Position numbers and translations under genes: made by a program. The notes below the pieces were generated by a model that saw only the letters and a list, made by a program, of their open reading frames with translations, searched no databases and was not told where the DNA came from. Positions 24,121 to 39,060 of a stretch of DNA of 64,000 nt are shown here, one piece after another. Position 1 is the first letter of the stretch; the number at the start of each line of letters is the position of its first letter. The DNA is from Muscardinus avellanarius (lineage: Eukaryota > Chordata > Mammalia > Rodentia > Gliridae), in contig OY726569.1 in the NCBI GenBank assembly GCA_963383645.1, positions 78,028,135 to 78,092,134 of the forward strand, written 5' to 3'.

Positions 24121-25730
24121 AGTAGGGCATGGTAGTGCATGCTTGTAATCCCAGCATTTAGGAGGTTAAGACAGGAGGATCAGGGTTTGAGGACAGCCTC
24201 AGCTATTCAGTGAAACCCTTTGTGATTCAATGAGACCGTTTAAAAATAAAAAATAAAGAATAAAAAATAGGACTAGGGTGTAGTTTGGAGGTAGAATGCC
24301 CCCTGCCTTCCATCCCCAGTACCAACCCCCCCCCAAAAAAAAAAAAACAGAATAGTGGTTACCAGTGGCTGGGAAGAGGGGGAGACATAGGAAGAGGTTG
24401 GTTATTGAGTACAAAAATATTAGAAGAAGGCTGACTATAATCAACAAAAATTTATTTTTGTGTGTGTGGTGTTGGGGATTGAACCCAAAACCTCATGTAA
24501 AGCACACATAGTCCCTGCTTCACCCCCATTTGTCTAGAAGATATACGTTGGCCATTCCTATTCTTTCATTGGTTAATTCACAAATTTAAACGCACATATA
24601 TTCTATTTAATTTACACAATGGTCATACATATTTATAAAGTACAGTAGGGGGAGTGGTACTAGGAATTGAATCCAAGGGTGCTCTACCACTGAACAACCT
24701 TCCCAGCCCTTTTCATTTTTACTCTGACACAGGGCCTCACTGAGTTACCAAACTGTTCTAGAACTTGCAACCCTCCTGCCTCAGCTTCTGGAGTTACTGG
24801 GATCACAGGTATGCACCACCATACCGAGGAACAGTATGATATTTTGACACATGTGTAAAATGCATAATGATTAAATGAGGGTAATCAGAATACCCCTCAC
24901 CACAAAAAATTTATCATTTCTTTGTGTTGGGAATATTCAAAATCATTTCTGTTAGCTATTTTTTATATTTATATAGTAGTGGTTGCTGACAGAGCGCAGT
25001 GGTAGAGCATTCAAAAATGGAGGATGATTTTCCAAAACAGCCACTGACAGTCTAGTTACAAAAGAGCTTCCTAAACTCTCTCTCCTGGCTTACTTCCCAG
25101 AGCTCGGAACTGTCAAGTCACCTAGTTGGATGCCTGCCATGACCTTGGCCATAGTTTCAACTCACACTGTAAAGTCTGAGGGAGTAACTTTTTCAGGTGC
25201 TACATCGGAGCCTCCTGTAACTTTACGAAGTCAGCAGTTGGCATGACCAAATAGCTGGGCCATGGTTATCTAAACAGAATGAAATACTGGCTTACAAAAA
25301 CACATTATTTGCCAACTCTATATTGACTTCCAACACCATCCATTCCCAGCAATAGTTCTACTTCTAAATGTTTGAAAAATTAGGATGTAAATCTTTGGAA
25401 AATTAGGATGTAAATCTTTGGGGGAAATGAAAGCCAATTTCTTTCTTTATATTTTAGTGAGAAGAAACTGGGCAGCCTGTTGCAAGTTGAGTTAAATGCC
25501 CTTTCTTTGATAAAAGTAGGCCAGGCATGGTGGTGCATGCCTACGATCCTAGTAAATACTTGGGGGTCTGAGACAGGAGGATCACAGGTTCAGAGCCAGC
25601 CTCAGCAACTTAGTAAAGCCCTTAGTGAGACCCCGTTTCAAAAAGGGGGAGCTCTGGGAGTGTATATCAGAGGCAGGATGCCCCTGGGTTATATTCCTAG
25701 TACCAACACGCACACATACATGAAAAAGGC
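24121..25730. repeat. SINEs flanking a unique AT-rich stretch
   Basis: A plus-strand SINE is at 24121-24345, diverged minus-strand copies near 24460-24520 and 24650-24830, and a plus-strand SINE at 25520-25725. 24836-25515 is unique with no recognised gene. Confidence 0.65.
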
Positions 25731-25734
25731 AATA

Positions 25735-26460
25735 ATGTCTATTTTCAGGGGCCATTGGGAGAGAGAAGATGGATGAGCAAGGCCTTGCTATTCCCAGGAG
25801 AGGCCATCCTGTGGCAGATCAGAGTGGGGGATGTCCTTCTTGTCTCCTGGATGCATCCTGGCAGTTTGCATGCTGGACACTTTGTAATTTGTCTGTTAAA
25901 GAATATCAGAAATTACCCTCACAGCAGCTGCAAAAGACAGGAAAGCAGAAACTGGATACTATCCTGGCAGATATATTGGGCATAAAGGAAGGTGGTCCAT
26001 GTCAAGGAGCATCGGAGCACCAGCTGTGTCCATGGCCCTCTGTTGACTTCCCCTGGGATGAGGGCGAGGTGGTCTTGAATTAGTCCTTGGGATACTCTCA
26101 ACAGTGAAACTGTTTGTCATGCCTCCCATTTTACCTCATCTCCTCGAATGTTGGGAGCCCTCCCAAAGACTAAGGACGAGCCCCCTAAAAGAGAGACAGG
26201 GCCCCCAGAGACCCATTACAATGTCATATGCCCCTGGATAAGATGTCTGCCTCAGTCCAGATACTTTGGAAAAGAAAAGAAAACAGTCATGAATTTCAGG
26301 GGATTTTAGATACAAGATCATACATACGGCAAATTCTTGGAACCTCAACCCATTCAGAAAGTGAATGTTTGGGGATGAGAAGGAGGAAGGCTGTGAGATG
26401 GACAGGTCTTACCAACCCTACAAGTTGGACACAGAGGACCAAAGATCATCTCTAGTGTTT
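25735..26460. other. Unique sequence sharing a 115-bp block with 39685-39799
   Basis: This stretch has no SINE. Overlapping open frames of 76 and 104 codons (25755-25985, 25769-26083) show no domain I recognise. The segment at about 26345-26455 (GAAAGTGAATGTTTGGGGAT to GGACCAAAGATCATCTCT) recurs in the same orientation at 39688-39799, so at least its end is repetitive. Confidence 0.5.
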
Positions 26461-26499
26461 TTATCACTCCTATATATTGCTGTTTTGTTATTCTTTTTC

Positions 26500-26720
26500 T
26501 AAACTTTATTTATTTATTTAGTGGTACTGAGGATGGAACTCAGGAGCCTCCTACCTCCAAGATACACCCCAAGACCTATTTTATTTTTTATTTGGAAACA
26601 GTCTCACTAAATTGTAGAGGGCCTCACTAAGTTGCTGAGACTGGCTTCAAATCTACAATCCTCATGTTTCAGCCTCCCAAGCACTGGGATTACAAGCGGG
26701 CACCACCACGCCTGGTGTGA
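26500..26720 (-). repeat. Minus-strand SINE
   Basis: It runs from (TTTA)n at 26505 through GTGGTACTGAGGATGGAACTC to CACCACGCCTGG. The sequence from 26720 to 26960 is unique and AT-rich. Confidence 0.75.
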
Positions 26721-27157
26721 ACTTTTTATTTTAAACTAATTTTGCACTTATGCAAATCTTGCAAAAATAATAGAGTTCTATATCCTCTATATCAAGCTTG
26801 CCCTAATGTTAGCATCTTACATAATATAGTAAAAATAACAAAATTAAGGAAATTACCCAATGATACAATACTGTTGACATAACAGCTTTATTGATATTAA
26901 ATTATTGCTATTATGAAAAAACAGTAAAATGGGTTTACAATTGCTATTAAAATGTAAACAGAGCCGGGTATGATGGCTCACACTTGTAATCCCAGTGCTT
27001 GGGGGCTGAGACAGGAGGATCCCACAGGTTCAAAGCCAGCCTCAGCTACATAGTGAGGCTCTCAGCAACTTAGTGAGACCCTGTTTCAAAATAAAGTATG
27101 AAATAGGTCTGGGTATAGAGCCGGAGGTAGAAAAGCCCCTGAGTTTCACCCCCAGTA

Positions 27158-27160
<3 letters not shown>

Positions 27161-27204
<44 letters not shown>

Positions 27205-28598
27205 TAAATAAAAAGAAAAACATGTAGGATGGATGTGGTGGCACATACCTGTAATCCAGTAGCTAGGAGGCTGAGACAGGAGGATCCCAGATTCAAAGCC
27301 AGCCTCAGTAACTTATTAAGTCTCTCAAAACGTATCCAGACCCTGTTTCTAAATACAAATAAAATAGGCATAGAGGTGTAGCTCAAAGGTGAGTGCCCCT
27401 GAAAAATTCAACCAGGATTACTTGAAGAGGGTTAAATCTTGCTTGTACCTTAATGGAATTCTTCAAGCTTTTGTGGTTTATTTTTCACTCAATTATAACT
27501 GAGTCAATTAAAGGCAGAGCAGAGCATGGTGGCACATGCCTATAATCTCAGTACTTGGGAGGCTTAGGAGAAATGCAGGTTTGAGGACAGCCTCAAGAAT
27601 GTATGGAGATCCAATTTAAAAGTAAAAAATTAAGCCGGGCGTGGTGGTGCACACTTGTAATCCCGCGCTTGGGAGGCGGAGACAGGAGGACTGTGCAGGT
27701 TCAAATCCAGCTGTGCTGATTTAAGAGACCCTGTTTTCAAATATAAAGTATAAAAATAGGCCTGGGAGTGTAGCCTGGAGGTAGAAGGCTTTCCAGGAAC
27801 CCCAGTACCACACACACAAAAAAAAATAATAAAATTAAAAATTAAAGTGTTAGGGATGTGGGCCAGAGGTAGAATGCTTCTGGGTTCAATCCCAGTACTA
27901 AAAAAGAAAACAAATAAAACAAACCTAGATATGGTGGCATACACCTGTAATCTGAGTTCTTGGGTGGTTGAGGCAGGAGGATGACAGCTTTAAGGCAGGC
28001 CTCAGCAATTTAAAGAGGCCCTCAACAACTTAGTGGGACCCTATTTCAAAATAAAAGAATAAGCCTGGAGTGATGGCCCATGCTTGTATCCTAGTATTTG
28101 GGAGGCTGAGATAGGAGGATCACAGGTTCAAAGCCAGGCTCAGCAATTTAGCAAAGCTCTTAAAAACCTATTAAGACCCTATTTCCAGATAAATAAAATT
28201 GGCCTGGGGATGTAGCTTAGAGTTAGAATGCCTCTGGGTTCTATCCCTAGTCCCAAAAAATTAAAACCAAAGGACAGAAAATAATAAAATAGACTGGGGG
28301 TGTACTCAGAGGTAGAATGCCCATGGGTTCCATTCCCAAAACCACAAAAAAGGAGGTCTGGGGTTGAACCCAGGCGTGGTGGTACATGCCTATAATCCCC
28401 GCACTTGGGAGGTGGAGACAGGAGAATCCAGCAGGTTCAAAGCCAGCCGCGATGGTTTAAGAGACCCTGTTTGCAAATAAAAAAAGTATAAAATAGGTCT
28501 GGGAGTTTAGCCCAGAGGTAGAAGGGCTTCCAGGAACCCCAGTACCACCAAAAAAAAAAAAAAAAGGACAGCGGACCAGTTTAAAAAAATTGTGTGCA

Positions 28599-28644
<46 letters not shown>

Positions 28645-30750
28645 AAATAAATAAAAAGAAGAACATGTAGGATGGATGTGGTGGCACATACCTGTATTCC
28701 CAGTAGCTGGGAGGCTGAGCCAGGAGGATCCCAGATTCGAAGCCAGCCTCAGCAATTTAGTAAGGCTCTCAATACATACCCAGAGAGCTGGGAATGGTGG
28801 CACATGCTGGTAATCCCAGCATTTGGGAGGCTGAGACTGAAGGATCATGGTTTGCAGGCAGCCTCAGCTACTTAGTAAGGCTCTTTGCAACTCAGTGAAA
28901 CTCTGTTTCAAAATAAAGAATAAAAAATAGGGCAGGGGTGTAGCTTGGAGGTTATGCCTCTGAGTTTCATCCCAAGACCCGCAAAAAAAAAAAAAAAAAA
29001 AAAAAGTATTTAGACCCTGTTTCTTTTTTTTTTTTTTTTTTTTTTTGGAACCGGGGATCGAACCCAGAGCGCCAAACCTGCAAAGCAGGCACTTTGCCAC
29101 TGAGCTACATCCCGACCCTAGACCCTGTTTCTAAATACAAATAAAATAGGAATGGAGGTGTAGCTCAAAGGTGAATGGCCCTGAACAGTTCAACCAGGAT
29201 TACTTGAAGAGGGTTAAATCTCACTTGTACCTTAATGTAATTCTTCAAGTTTTTGTGGTTTATTTTTCAATTATAACTGAGTCAATTAAGTCAGAGCTGG
29301 GTATGGTGGCACATGCCTATAATATCAGTATTTGAGAGGTTTATATAGGAGAAAAGCAGGTTTGAGGACAGCCTCCAGAATGTATCGAGATCCTATTTAT
29401 TTATTTATTTTCTGTGGGACTGGGGATACAACCCAGGGGCATTTGACCTCCGAACTACAGTCCCTGCCCTATTTTTTATTCTTTATTTTGAAACCAGGTC
29501 TCACTGAGTTGCAAAAGGCCTCACTAAGTAGCTGAGGCTGTCCATGAACTGTGATCCTCCAGTTTAAGCCTCCTGAATGCTGGGATTACAAGCATGTACC
29601 ACCATGCCTGACTTTCAAAATCCAATTTAAAAATAAAAAATTAAAGCCGGGCGTGGTGGCGCACGCTTGTAATCCCCGCTCTTGGGAGGCAGAGACAGGA
29701 GGATCGCACAGGTTCGAAGCCAGCCGCGCGCACTGGCTTGGGAGACCCTATTTCCAAATTTAAAAAATGTAAAAATAGGTCTGGGAGTGTAGCCCAGAGG
29801 TAAAAGGGCTTCCAGGAACCCCAGTACCACCAAAATAAATAAATAAATAAATTAATTAATTAATTAATTAAATTAAAAATTAAAAGTGATAGGGATGTGG
29901 GCCAGAGGTAGAATGCCTCTGAGTTTAATCCCAGTACTAAAAAAGAAAACAAATAAAACAAACCTAGATATGGTGGCATACACCTGTAATCTGAGTTCTT
30001 GGGTGGTTGAGGCAGGAGGATGACAGCTTTAAGGCAGGCCTCAGCAATTTAAAGAGGCCCTCAACAACTTAGTGGAACACTATTTCAAAATAAAAGAATA
30101 AGCGTGGTGTGATGGCCCATGCTTGTATCCTAGTACTTGGGAGGCTGAAATAGAAGCATCACAGGTTCAAAGCCAGCCTCAGCAATTTAGCGAAACTCTC
30201 AGCAACTTATTAAGACCCTATTTCCAGATAAATAAAATTGGGCTGGGGATGTAGCTTAGAGGTAGAATGCCTCTGGGTTCCATCCCTAATCCCAAAAAAT
30301 AAAAACCAAAAGAGTAGAAAATAATAAAATAGAGCTGGGGGTATAGCTTAAAGGTAGAATGCCCATGGTTTCCATTCTCAAAACCACAAAAAAGGGGGTC
30401 TGGGGTGGAACCCAGGCGTGGTGGTACATGCCTGTAATCCCAGTACTTGGGAGGCTGAAGTAGGAGGATCACAGGTTCAAAGCTAGGCTCAGCAATTTAG
30501 CAAAGCTCTTAAAAACCTATTAAGACCCTATTTCCAGATAAATAAAATTGGCCTTGGGATGTAGCTTAGAGGTAGAATGCCTCTGGGTTCTATCCCTAGT
30601 CCCAAAAAATTAAAACCAAAGGATAGAAAATAATAAAATAGACTGGGGGTGTACTCAGAGGTAGAATGCCCATGGGTTCCATTCCCAAAACCACAAAAAA
30701 GGAGGTCTGGGGTTGAACCCAGGCGTGGTGGTACATGCCTGTAATCCCAG
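27161..30750 (+). repeat. SINE-bearing local tandem duplication (two long units and a partial third)
   Basis: Unit 1 (about 27161-28390) starts at (CA)n followed by an ACATGTAGGATGGATGTGG segment. Unit 2 (about 28599-30430) starts with the same (CA)n and ACATGTAGGATGG join. The ordered markers TTCAACCAGGATTACTTGAA, CTGAGTTCTTGGGTGGTTGA and AAACCACAAAAAAG recur in both. 30450-30735 repeats the end of unit 1 (about 28100-28390) almost base for base. Unit 2 is longer because a SINE (28790-28990), an ID (29024-29117), a minus-strand SINE (29395-29612) and a plus-strand SINE (29643-29850) entered it later. Confidence 0.75.
29024..29118 (-). repeat. Free ID element, minus strand, with 13-bp target duplication
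   Basis: A T-run followed by GGGGATCGAACCCAGAGCGCC and GCCACTGAGCTACATCCC is a reversed canonical ID element. TAGACCCTGTTTC flanks it at 29011-29023 and 29119-29131. Confidence 0.88.
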
Positions 30751-31200
30751 TACTTGGGAGGCTGAGAAAGGGGGACCGCAGGTTTGAAGCCAGCCTCAGC
30801 AACTTAGTGAGACTTTCAGAAACTTAGTGAGACCCTATTTCCAAATAAAATATAAAAATTGGCCTGGGGGGTGTAGCCCAGAGGTAGAAGGCCCCTGGAT
30901 TCCATCCCCAGTACCACAAAAAAGTAAAAATAAAATAGGGCTGGGGTGTAGCTCAGAGGTAGAATGCCCCAGGGGTCAATCCCTAACACCAAAAGAAAAA
31001 AGAAGTCTGGGTGCAGTGGCATATGCCTATAATCCTACTACTTGGGAGGCTGAGACATGAGGATCATGGGTTCAAGGACAGCCTCAGCAACTTAGGGAGA
31101 CTTTGTTTCAAGATAAAAAATAAAATAGGACTAAAGATGTGGCTCAGAGGTAGAATACCCCTGGGTTCCATCTTTGGTACCATACACCAAAACAGAACAA
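30751..31200 (+). repeat. Plus-strand SINEs
   Basis: A dimer ends near 30920, an ID-type right half follows at 30938-30990, and a further dimer spans 31008-31190. Confidence 0.75.
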
Positions 31201-31426
31201 AACAAAAAAACTGTCTGTGTATACAAACAAAGGCAGGAGAAGACTTTAGTTAACTTTCACGTTTTACAGTTGGAGAGCTACCAAGTTCACCAGGTTGTAT
31301 CTTGGACGCGTGTGGTGAGCCCTTCCATGCCCACTCTTGCCCTTGCAGCCCAGGTTCCCAGCGCAGAGGTCATGTGAAGGTCGCTGCTCAGCAGCAGCAC
31401 GGGGTCTGCTGTGCGCTTAGACCAGG

Positions 31427-31564
31427 ATGGACCAATTCCTTTCTTATGCTGTCAGTGTGCAAAAGGGTCTGGGCCCTGCCATTCTGCTTCGGGTCCTGGA
31501 AGGTTATTTTTTGGAAGTAGCTTCTAAGTTGAGATACTATGGAGCCTCCAAACTCCACATAGGT
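31427..31564 (+). other. Exon-like open frame, unidentified
   Basis: Inside about 700 bp of SINE-free sequence (31240-31960) an ATG at 31427 opens a frame reading MDQFLSYAVSVQKGLGPAIL, then an amphipathic stretch to YYGASKLHI. A donor-like AG|GTAGGT follows at about 31562. The composition looks more protein-like than the SINE ORFs around it. The frame leaves the donor in phase 1, compatible with an exon at 38.2 kb, but no homology is recognised and the acceptor side is weak. It may be part of an unannotated gene, a dead exon or chance. Confidence 0.3.
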
Positions 31565-31969
31565 AGGTCCTTCCTTCCTCTCAGCCTCCCCAGGTGTGCC
31601 TACTGCCCATCCACCTACATTCTTCCCTCAGTGCCCAGTGCGTCTAACTTGGAGATCTGCCTCCTAAGGACAAGTCTGTCTTCTAAACCAGGAATAATGA
31701 TTCTTTGCACTTAAGTAATACTTTGGAAGCTAAACAGGATTTTCACATGCGCTTCTAATTTTTAACTTCATATCAACACTAAATTAGAATAGGTATCAGA
31801 CTCTATTTTTAGATTGCAAACCAAAAAATATTAAATCATTTGGTATCTTGGCTAGAAAGTTTAGAACCTGGCCTTACCTCTGTCTTTTAACTATGAGACA
31901 GTGTCAAGCCTCTTCTGACCAAACCTTATATTTTGTCCAGTCCCCCGTCCCTTTAAAACAGGCCTATCA

Positions 31970-32200
31970 GCCAGGCGTGGTGGCTCACACTTGTAATCCA
32001 GCATTTGGGAGGCTGAGACAGGAGGATTGCTCAGGTTCAAAGCCAGCCTCAGCTACTTAGTGAGGCCCTTTGCAACTCAGTGAGACCTGTTTCAAAATAA
32101 AGAATATAAAATAGGACTGGGGATGTCACTTGGAGGTAGACTGCTCCTGGGTTCCATCCCCAGTACCACAAAAAAAAAAAAAAAAAAAAGCAAAAAAACC
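31970..32200 (+). repeat. Plus-strand SINE beside the inverted LTR pair
   Basis: A full dimer with an A-rich tail. AGGCCTAT occurs on both sides (31961-31968 and 32201-32208), a likely target duplication. Confidence 0.8.
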
Positions 32201-32208
32201 AGGCCTAT

Positions 32209-33052
32209 TGAAACGGGGGTTTCTTGAGAGAAAACCCGGCGAGTTCTTGTCTACGTAGAGCGGGGCAAGGGTGGCTGAACACCCCCAAAGGGGCTGGAAC
32301 TCTGGGTCCAGCAGCTGCCTTCAGGACAATACTTGAGAGTAGCCCAAGCTGAATTGCCTTCAGGTGCAGGCTGCTTTCTTCCAGCATCCATGCTATCTGC
32401 CAGAAGGGAATAGAGAAAAGTGGCCGAACACCCCATAGGGGCGGTCGGAACTCCAGGGTCCAGTAGCTGCCTTCAGGGTCACTACCCAAGTGTCACCCGA
32501 GCCAAGTGCCCATCAGTTGCAAACTACTTTCAGAGTCCACGCGATCTGCCAGAAAAGAGGTGCAGGTCACCCCTAGGGGCCTGGCCAGCCATGATGTCCA
32601 GCAGAGGTCTTCAGGTCACTAATCAAGAGTCGCCCGAGCCACGTGCCCTCAGATGCACTCTGCCTTCTCTCAGGGCCAACTCGACCTGCGAGAGAGAGAA
32701 AAGCTCCCCAAAAGGGGAGGGGTTCCCAAAGTGGGTAACAGTTCTGCTAGGGGGTTACTAAGGCTTTGTCAATTCCTGGGAATCCTCTCTTGGTTGTGGT
32801 GACTTTGGGATTCCAAGGAGAATTTGCATAAGGCATTTGCAAGTCCTTTGAAGGGTCTCCTTTCAGGAATGCCAGACTTGCTTGGTGGGCTTGTTGATTA
32901 GGAAATTCAGGATGGCTTTGTGAAGCTCTGGCCTTCTTATCTCCTGAGCCTTTGGAATTTCAGGCATTTGTCGCCCCTCAGGAAACTCAGGAAATTAACT
33001 TTTTTCTATCAAGGCCTTTTCCCTATCTGCCTATTTCCTTTCTATCTCCTCA
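32209..33052 (-). mobile_element. Solo LTR with 4-bp duplication, left arm of an inverted LTR pair
   Basis: The + strand reads TGAAACGGGGG...TATCTCCTCA, that is, an LTR on the - strand with TG/CA ends. CTAT flanks it at 32205-32208 and 33053-33056. Three diverged copies of an approximately 110-150-bp unit (near 32300-32400, 32450-32550 and 32595-32690) form a U3-type tandem array. The 4-bp duplication indicates a class I ERV. Confidence 0.8.
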
Positions 33053-33257
33053 CTATTATGTGTCCTTCCTTTGCAGTTAATCATCATATCAGACAATAGT
33101 AACTATTCCTTGGGACTTTATAACTGGTAATGATAATATGGTGTTTTTTCTGTTTGCATTATTACAAAGGTTCCTTGTGTCACCAGTGAAGACATATATC
33201 TGAGGACACCCTCAATCACTCCATACAGTAATCGTCTTGGAGTGAACTCAGCCTTTG

Positions 33258-33304
<47 letters not shown>

Positions 33305-33549
33305 CAGGGGATTAAACGCAGGAGCTTTCTCAGTCTGAGCTATACGACCAGCCCTATTTTATTTGTTATTTTGAAATAGGGCTTCACTAAGTTGCTAAAG
33401 CTGTCCACAAACCTGTGGTCCCCCTGTTTAAGCCTTTCATGTACTGGAATTATCATTATTTTTTTTGGGGGGGGTGTTTGTTTTATGTTTTAGCAATTGG
33501 GGATTGAACCCAGGGATACTCTACTTCTGAGATACACCCATAACCCTTT
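33053..33549. repeat. Spacer between the inverted LTRs, with (TG)n and SINE pieces
   Basis: Unique sequence to 33255, then (GT)n at 33262-33302 and minus-strand SINE fragments to 33549. Confidence 0.7.
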
Positions 33550-34360
33550 TGAGGGGGTAGAAGAGAAGTAGGCAGGTAGGGAAGAGGCCTCAGTAGAAAA
33601 AGCTTAATTTCCTGAGGGGCAACTAATACTAATTAACTTCCAAGGCTCCTAAAAAGAGACCAGCTCTTCCAAGGTTCAGAGATAAGAATGACCAAAGCTT
33701 CACAAAACCATCTGTTTACTAATCAAAAAACCCAGAAGACATCCCTGGAGCAAGCCTGACACCTCTACTGAAAGGAGACCCCTCAAAGGACATGCAAATA
33801 CCCTTTGCAAATTTTAAGAACTGCCTCCCAGACTCCAAGTAACAGAGGACTTACTGAGATATATGAACCCCTAGACCAGTCACCAGGACGGTTACCCACT
33901 CTGGGAACCCCTCCCCGTTGGGGAGCTTTTTTCTCTCTCTCTCACAGGTTGCGTTAGCTTTGAGAGAAGGTGGAGTGCAATTGAAGGCACTTGGCCCGGG
34001 CTACACTCGGGTAGTGACCTGAAGGCCTCTGCTGAACATCAAGGCCGACCAGGGCCCCTAGGTCACCCCTAGGGGTGACCTGCACTTCTTTTCTGGCAGA
34101 TTGCGTGGACTTTGGAAGAAAGCAGCTTGCACCTGAAGGCACTTGGCCTGGGATACACTCAAGTATTGTCCTGAAGGCAGCTGCTGGGCACCAGAGTCCC
34201 GACAGCCCTTAGGGGTGTTCTGCCACATTTCCCTATTCCCTGCTGTCTCCAATAAACTTCTTGCTCCCCTTCCTGCCATCTGCGGGTGTCATTCTTCGCT
34301 TGCCGCAGACAAGAATCCAGTAAGGAAATGCCACGTTTCCTCTCAAGAAACCCCATTTCA
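33550..34360 (+). mobile_element. LTR, right arm of the inverted LTR pair
   Basis: It begins TGAGGGGGTAGAAGAG and ends CCCCATTTCA. AATAAA lies at 34251-34256, followed by a T/C-rich stretch as in an R-U5 region. It carries two copies of the internal unit where the left arm carries three. Flanking bases (CTTT left, ACTTT right) suggest but do not prove a target duplication. Confidence 0.75.
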
Positions 34361-34382
34361 ACTTTTATTTAATTTTTCTTTT

Positions 34383-34905
34383 TGTGGTACTAGGGATTCA
34401 ACCCAGAGGCATTCTACTTTTTTTTTTTTTTTTTTTTGGTGGTACTGGGGTTCCTGGAAGCCCTTCTACCTCCAGGCTACACTCCCAGACCTATTTTATA
34501 TTTTTGAAACAGGGTCTCTTACGCCAGTGCGGCTGGCTTCGAACCTGTGTGATCCTCCTGTCTCTGCCTCCCAAGCGGGGATTATAAGCGTGAGCCACCA
34601 CGCCCGGCAAGGCATTCTACTTTGAGCTACACCCTCAGTGATATTTTTATTTCTTACTTGCATCAGGGTCTTGCTAGGTTGATAAGAGTTTCACTACTTG
34701 CTGAGGTTGTCCTTGAACTTGTGATCCTTCTACTTTGCTTGCCAAGTACTGGGATACAGTTGTGCACCACTGTGCCCAGCTTAATTTTTTATTTTGAAAC
34801 GGGGCCTCACTACATTGCTGAGGGTGTTGCTAAATTGTTGAGTCTGGCCTGGAACCTTTGATCCTCCTGTTTCAGCTCCCAAGCACTGGGATCACAGATG
34901 TGTGT
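34383..34905 (-). repeat. Minus-strand SINEs including a nested pair
   Basis: A minus-strand SINE is interrupted at about 34419-34609 by another minus-strand SINE of the GGTTCCTGGAAGCCC subtype. AGGCATTCTACT is duplicated at 34407-34418 and 34610-34621. The outer SINE resumes to about 34780, and a partial copy follows to 34905. The next 570 bp (34906-35480) is unique with no gene seen. Confidence 0.8.
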
Positions 34906-35484
34906 TCATTCTGTTTTTGAAGTGTTTGGTACCAAACATCTTGCCTTCACAGCAAGATATACATTTTTTAACTGGAGAAACATAAGTCGGAAGCGTGTTC
35001 CTTCTTACAGTTCATTTCAACCAGCCAGAGTAGGCACTGTTTCAGGAAAAACATCTCCTTGTGACCGGCTGTGACCTTTGCCCTAGTTTTTCTCATCTAT
35101 TTAAATACTCAGTGCCTTTGTGGCCACATGAATTTCATGACTGTGAAGAGATATAAAGACTAAAGTTAATTTTATGTACAAAAAATCCTGGAGGAATACC
35201 AAAATAATCCTGTGTGACTTAGTTTGAGGGAAGTTATTCTTTCTGGTCTGAAATCTAACCCTTAACTGACAAAACATCACAGGTCAGATTTAATATTTGC
35301 AAGACAGTGGGATAAATCAGACCCGAGAGAGAGAAGGGAAGTGCTTCCTGATGTGGAGAAAGAGACCAGTCAGATGCCGACAGGTAGGCAGCCAGGCCCT
35401 GGGCGCACCTCAGACAGCCCGGCCCCTTCAGGGATTGCCAGCTGGACTCACACTCCTCCTTTTTCTTACGTACTTTTTGTGATG

Positions 35485-35881
35485 TTAGGGATTGAACCTA
35501 AAATCTTGCACATGCTATGCAAGTACTTTACCACTGAGCTAGATCTATAGCCCACACTGTTTCAGTACGCCCTTTTCCCATCAACCTCATGCCCTCCACC
35601 ACCAGCCTGCCCTCTGAGATCTCTTCAAAGTAAGGTCTCTCAGCCTGTGCACTACTGATGTTCCATGTTGGGCACATTAACCTGGGCTACACCCCCAGCC
35701 CTTTTGATTGTTATTTTTAAAAATTTATACTAAGGATTGAATCTAGGGGCATTCTACCTCTGAGCTATAACCCTAACCCTATTTTGTTCTTTTTTTATTT
35801 TTATTTTTATTTTTTTAGGCACTGGGGATTAAACCCAGGGGCATTCTTCCTTTGCATTACACCCCTTGCCCTATTTTTTAT

Positions 35882-35914
<33 letters not shown>

Positions 35915-36945
35915 GGTACTAGGGATGAAACCCAGGGTCATTCTACCTTCTAGCTACACCTCCAGCCCTATTTTTAATTTTTTAATTTTAATAAACAGGG
36001 TATCTTAAACCAGTGCAGCTGGCTCCGAACCTGCGCGATCCTCCTGTCTCCGCCTCCCAAGTGCGGGGATTACAAGTGTGCGCCATCACGCCTGGCTAAT
36101 TTTCATTTTTTTGTGGTACTGGGGGTGGTACCCAAGGGCATTTTACTTCCGAGCTACACCTCCAGCCCTATTTTTTATTCTTTATTTTGAAACAGAGTTT
36201 CACTGAGTTTCAAAAGGCCTAAGTAGTAGCTGAGGTTGTCCATGAACTGCAATTCTGTCTCAGCCTCCCGAATGCTGGATTACAAGCATTTACCACCATG
36301 CCTGGCTTTTATTCTTTTTTTTTTTTTTTTTTTTTTTTTTTGAAACAGGGTCTCACTAAGTTGCAGAGGGCCTAAGTAGCTGAGGTTGGCTTCAAACCTG
36401 AAATCCTGTCTCAGCCTCACAAGTTCTGGGATTACAAACATGCGCCACAATGCCCAGATTCTTTCTTTATTATAATTTTTTGCGTACGTGGTACTGGGGA
36501 TTGAACTCAGAGGCATTCTACCTCAGAGCTACACCTCGAGCCCTATTTTATTTTTATTTGGAAGCACAGTTTTGCTAAATTGCAGAGGGCCTCAAATGTT
36601 TCTGAGGCTGGCTGAACCTGAGATCCTCCTGTCTCAGCCTCCCAAGTACTGGGATTATAGGTATGTACCACCATGCCTGGCTTATTCTTTTATTTTGAGA
36701 GAGGATCACACTAATTTTCAGGGAATCTCACTAAGTTGCTGAAGCTGGCCACAAACTTATGATCCTCCTGTCTCAGCATCCCAAGTATTGGGATTATAAG
36801 CATACACCACCTTGCCAGGCTTTATTATTAGTTTTGAAACAGGTTCTCACTGAGTTGCGAATGGCCTCACAAAAACTGCTGAGGCTGGCCTCAAACCTGT
36901 GATCCTCCTGTCTCAGCTTCTCAAATCCTGGGGTTACAGGTGGGC
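35485..36945 (-). repeat. Dense run of minus-strand SINEs
   Basis: Pieces start near 35485, 35735, 35820, 35913, 36110, 36335, 36487, 36690 and 36830, all in the same orientation and several truncated. Poly-T runs at 35885-35912 and 36315-36341 mark reversed A tails of younger copies. Confidence 0.75.

Positions 36946-39060
<2,115 letters not shown>

Noticed and set aside
25769..26083. 104-codon frame as a gene
   Set aside because: No domain, start context or splice sites; part of the segment is repeated elsewhere.
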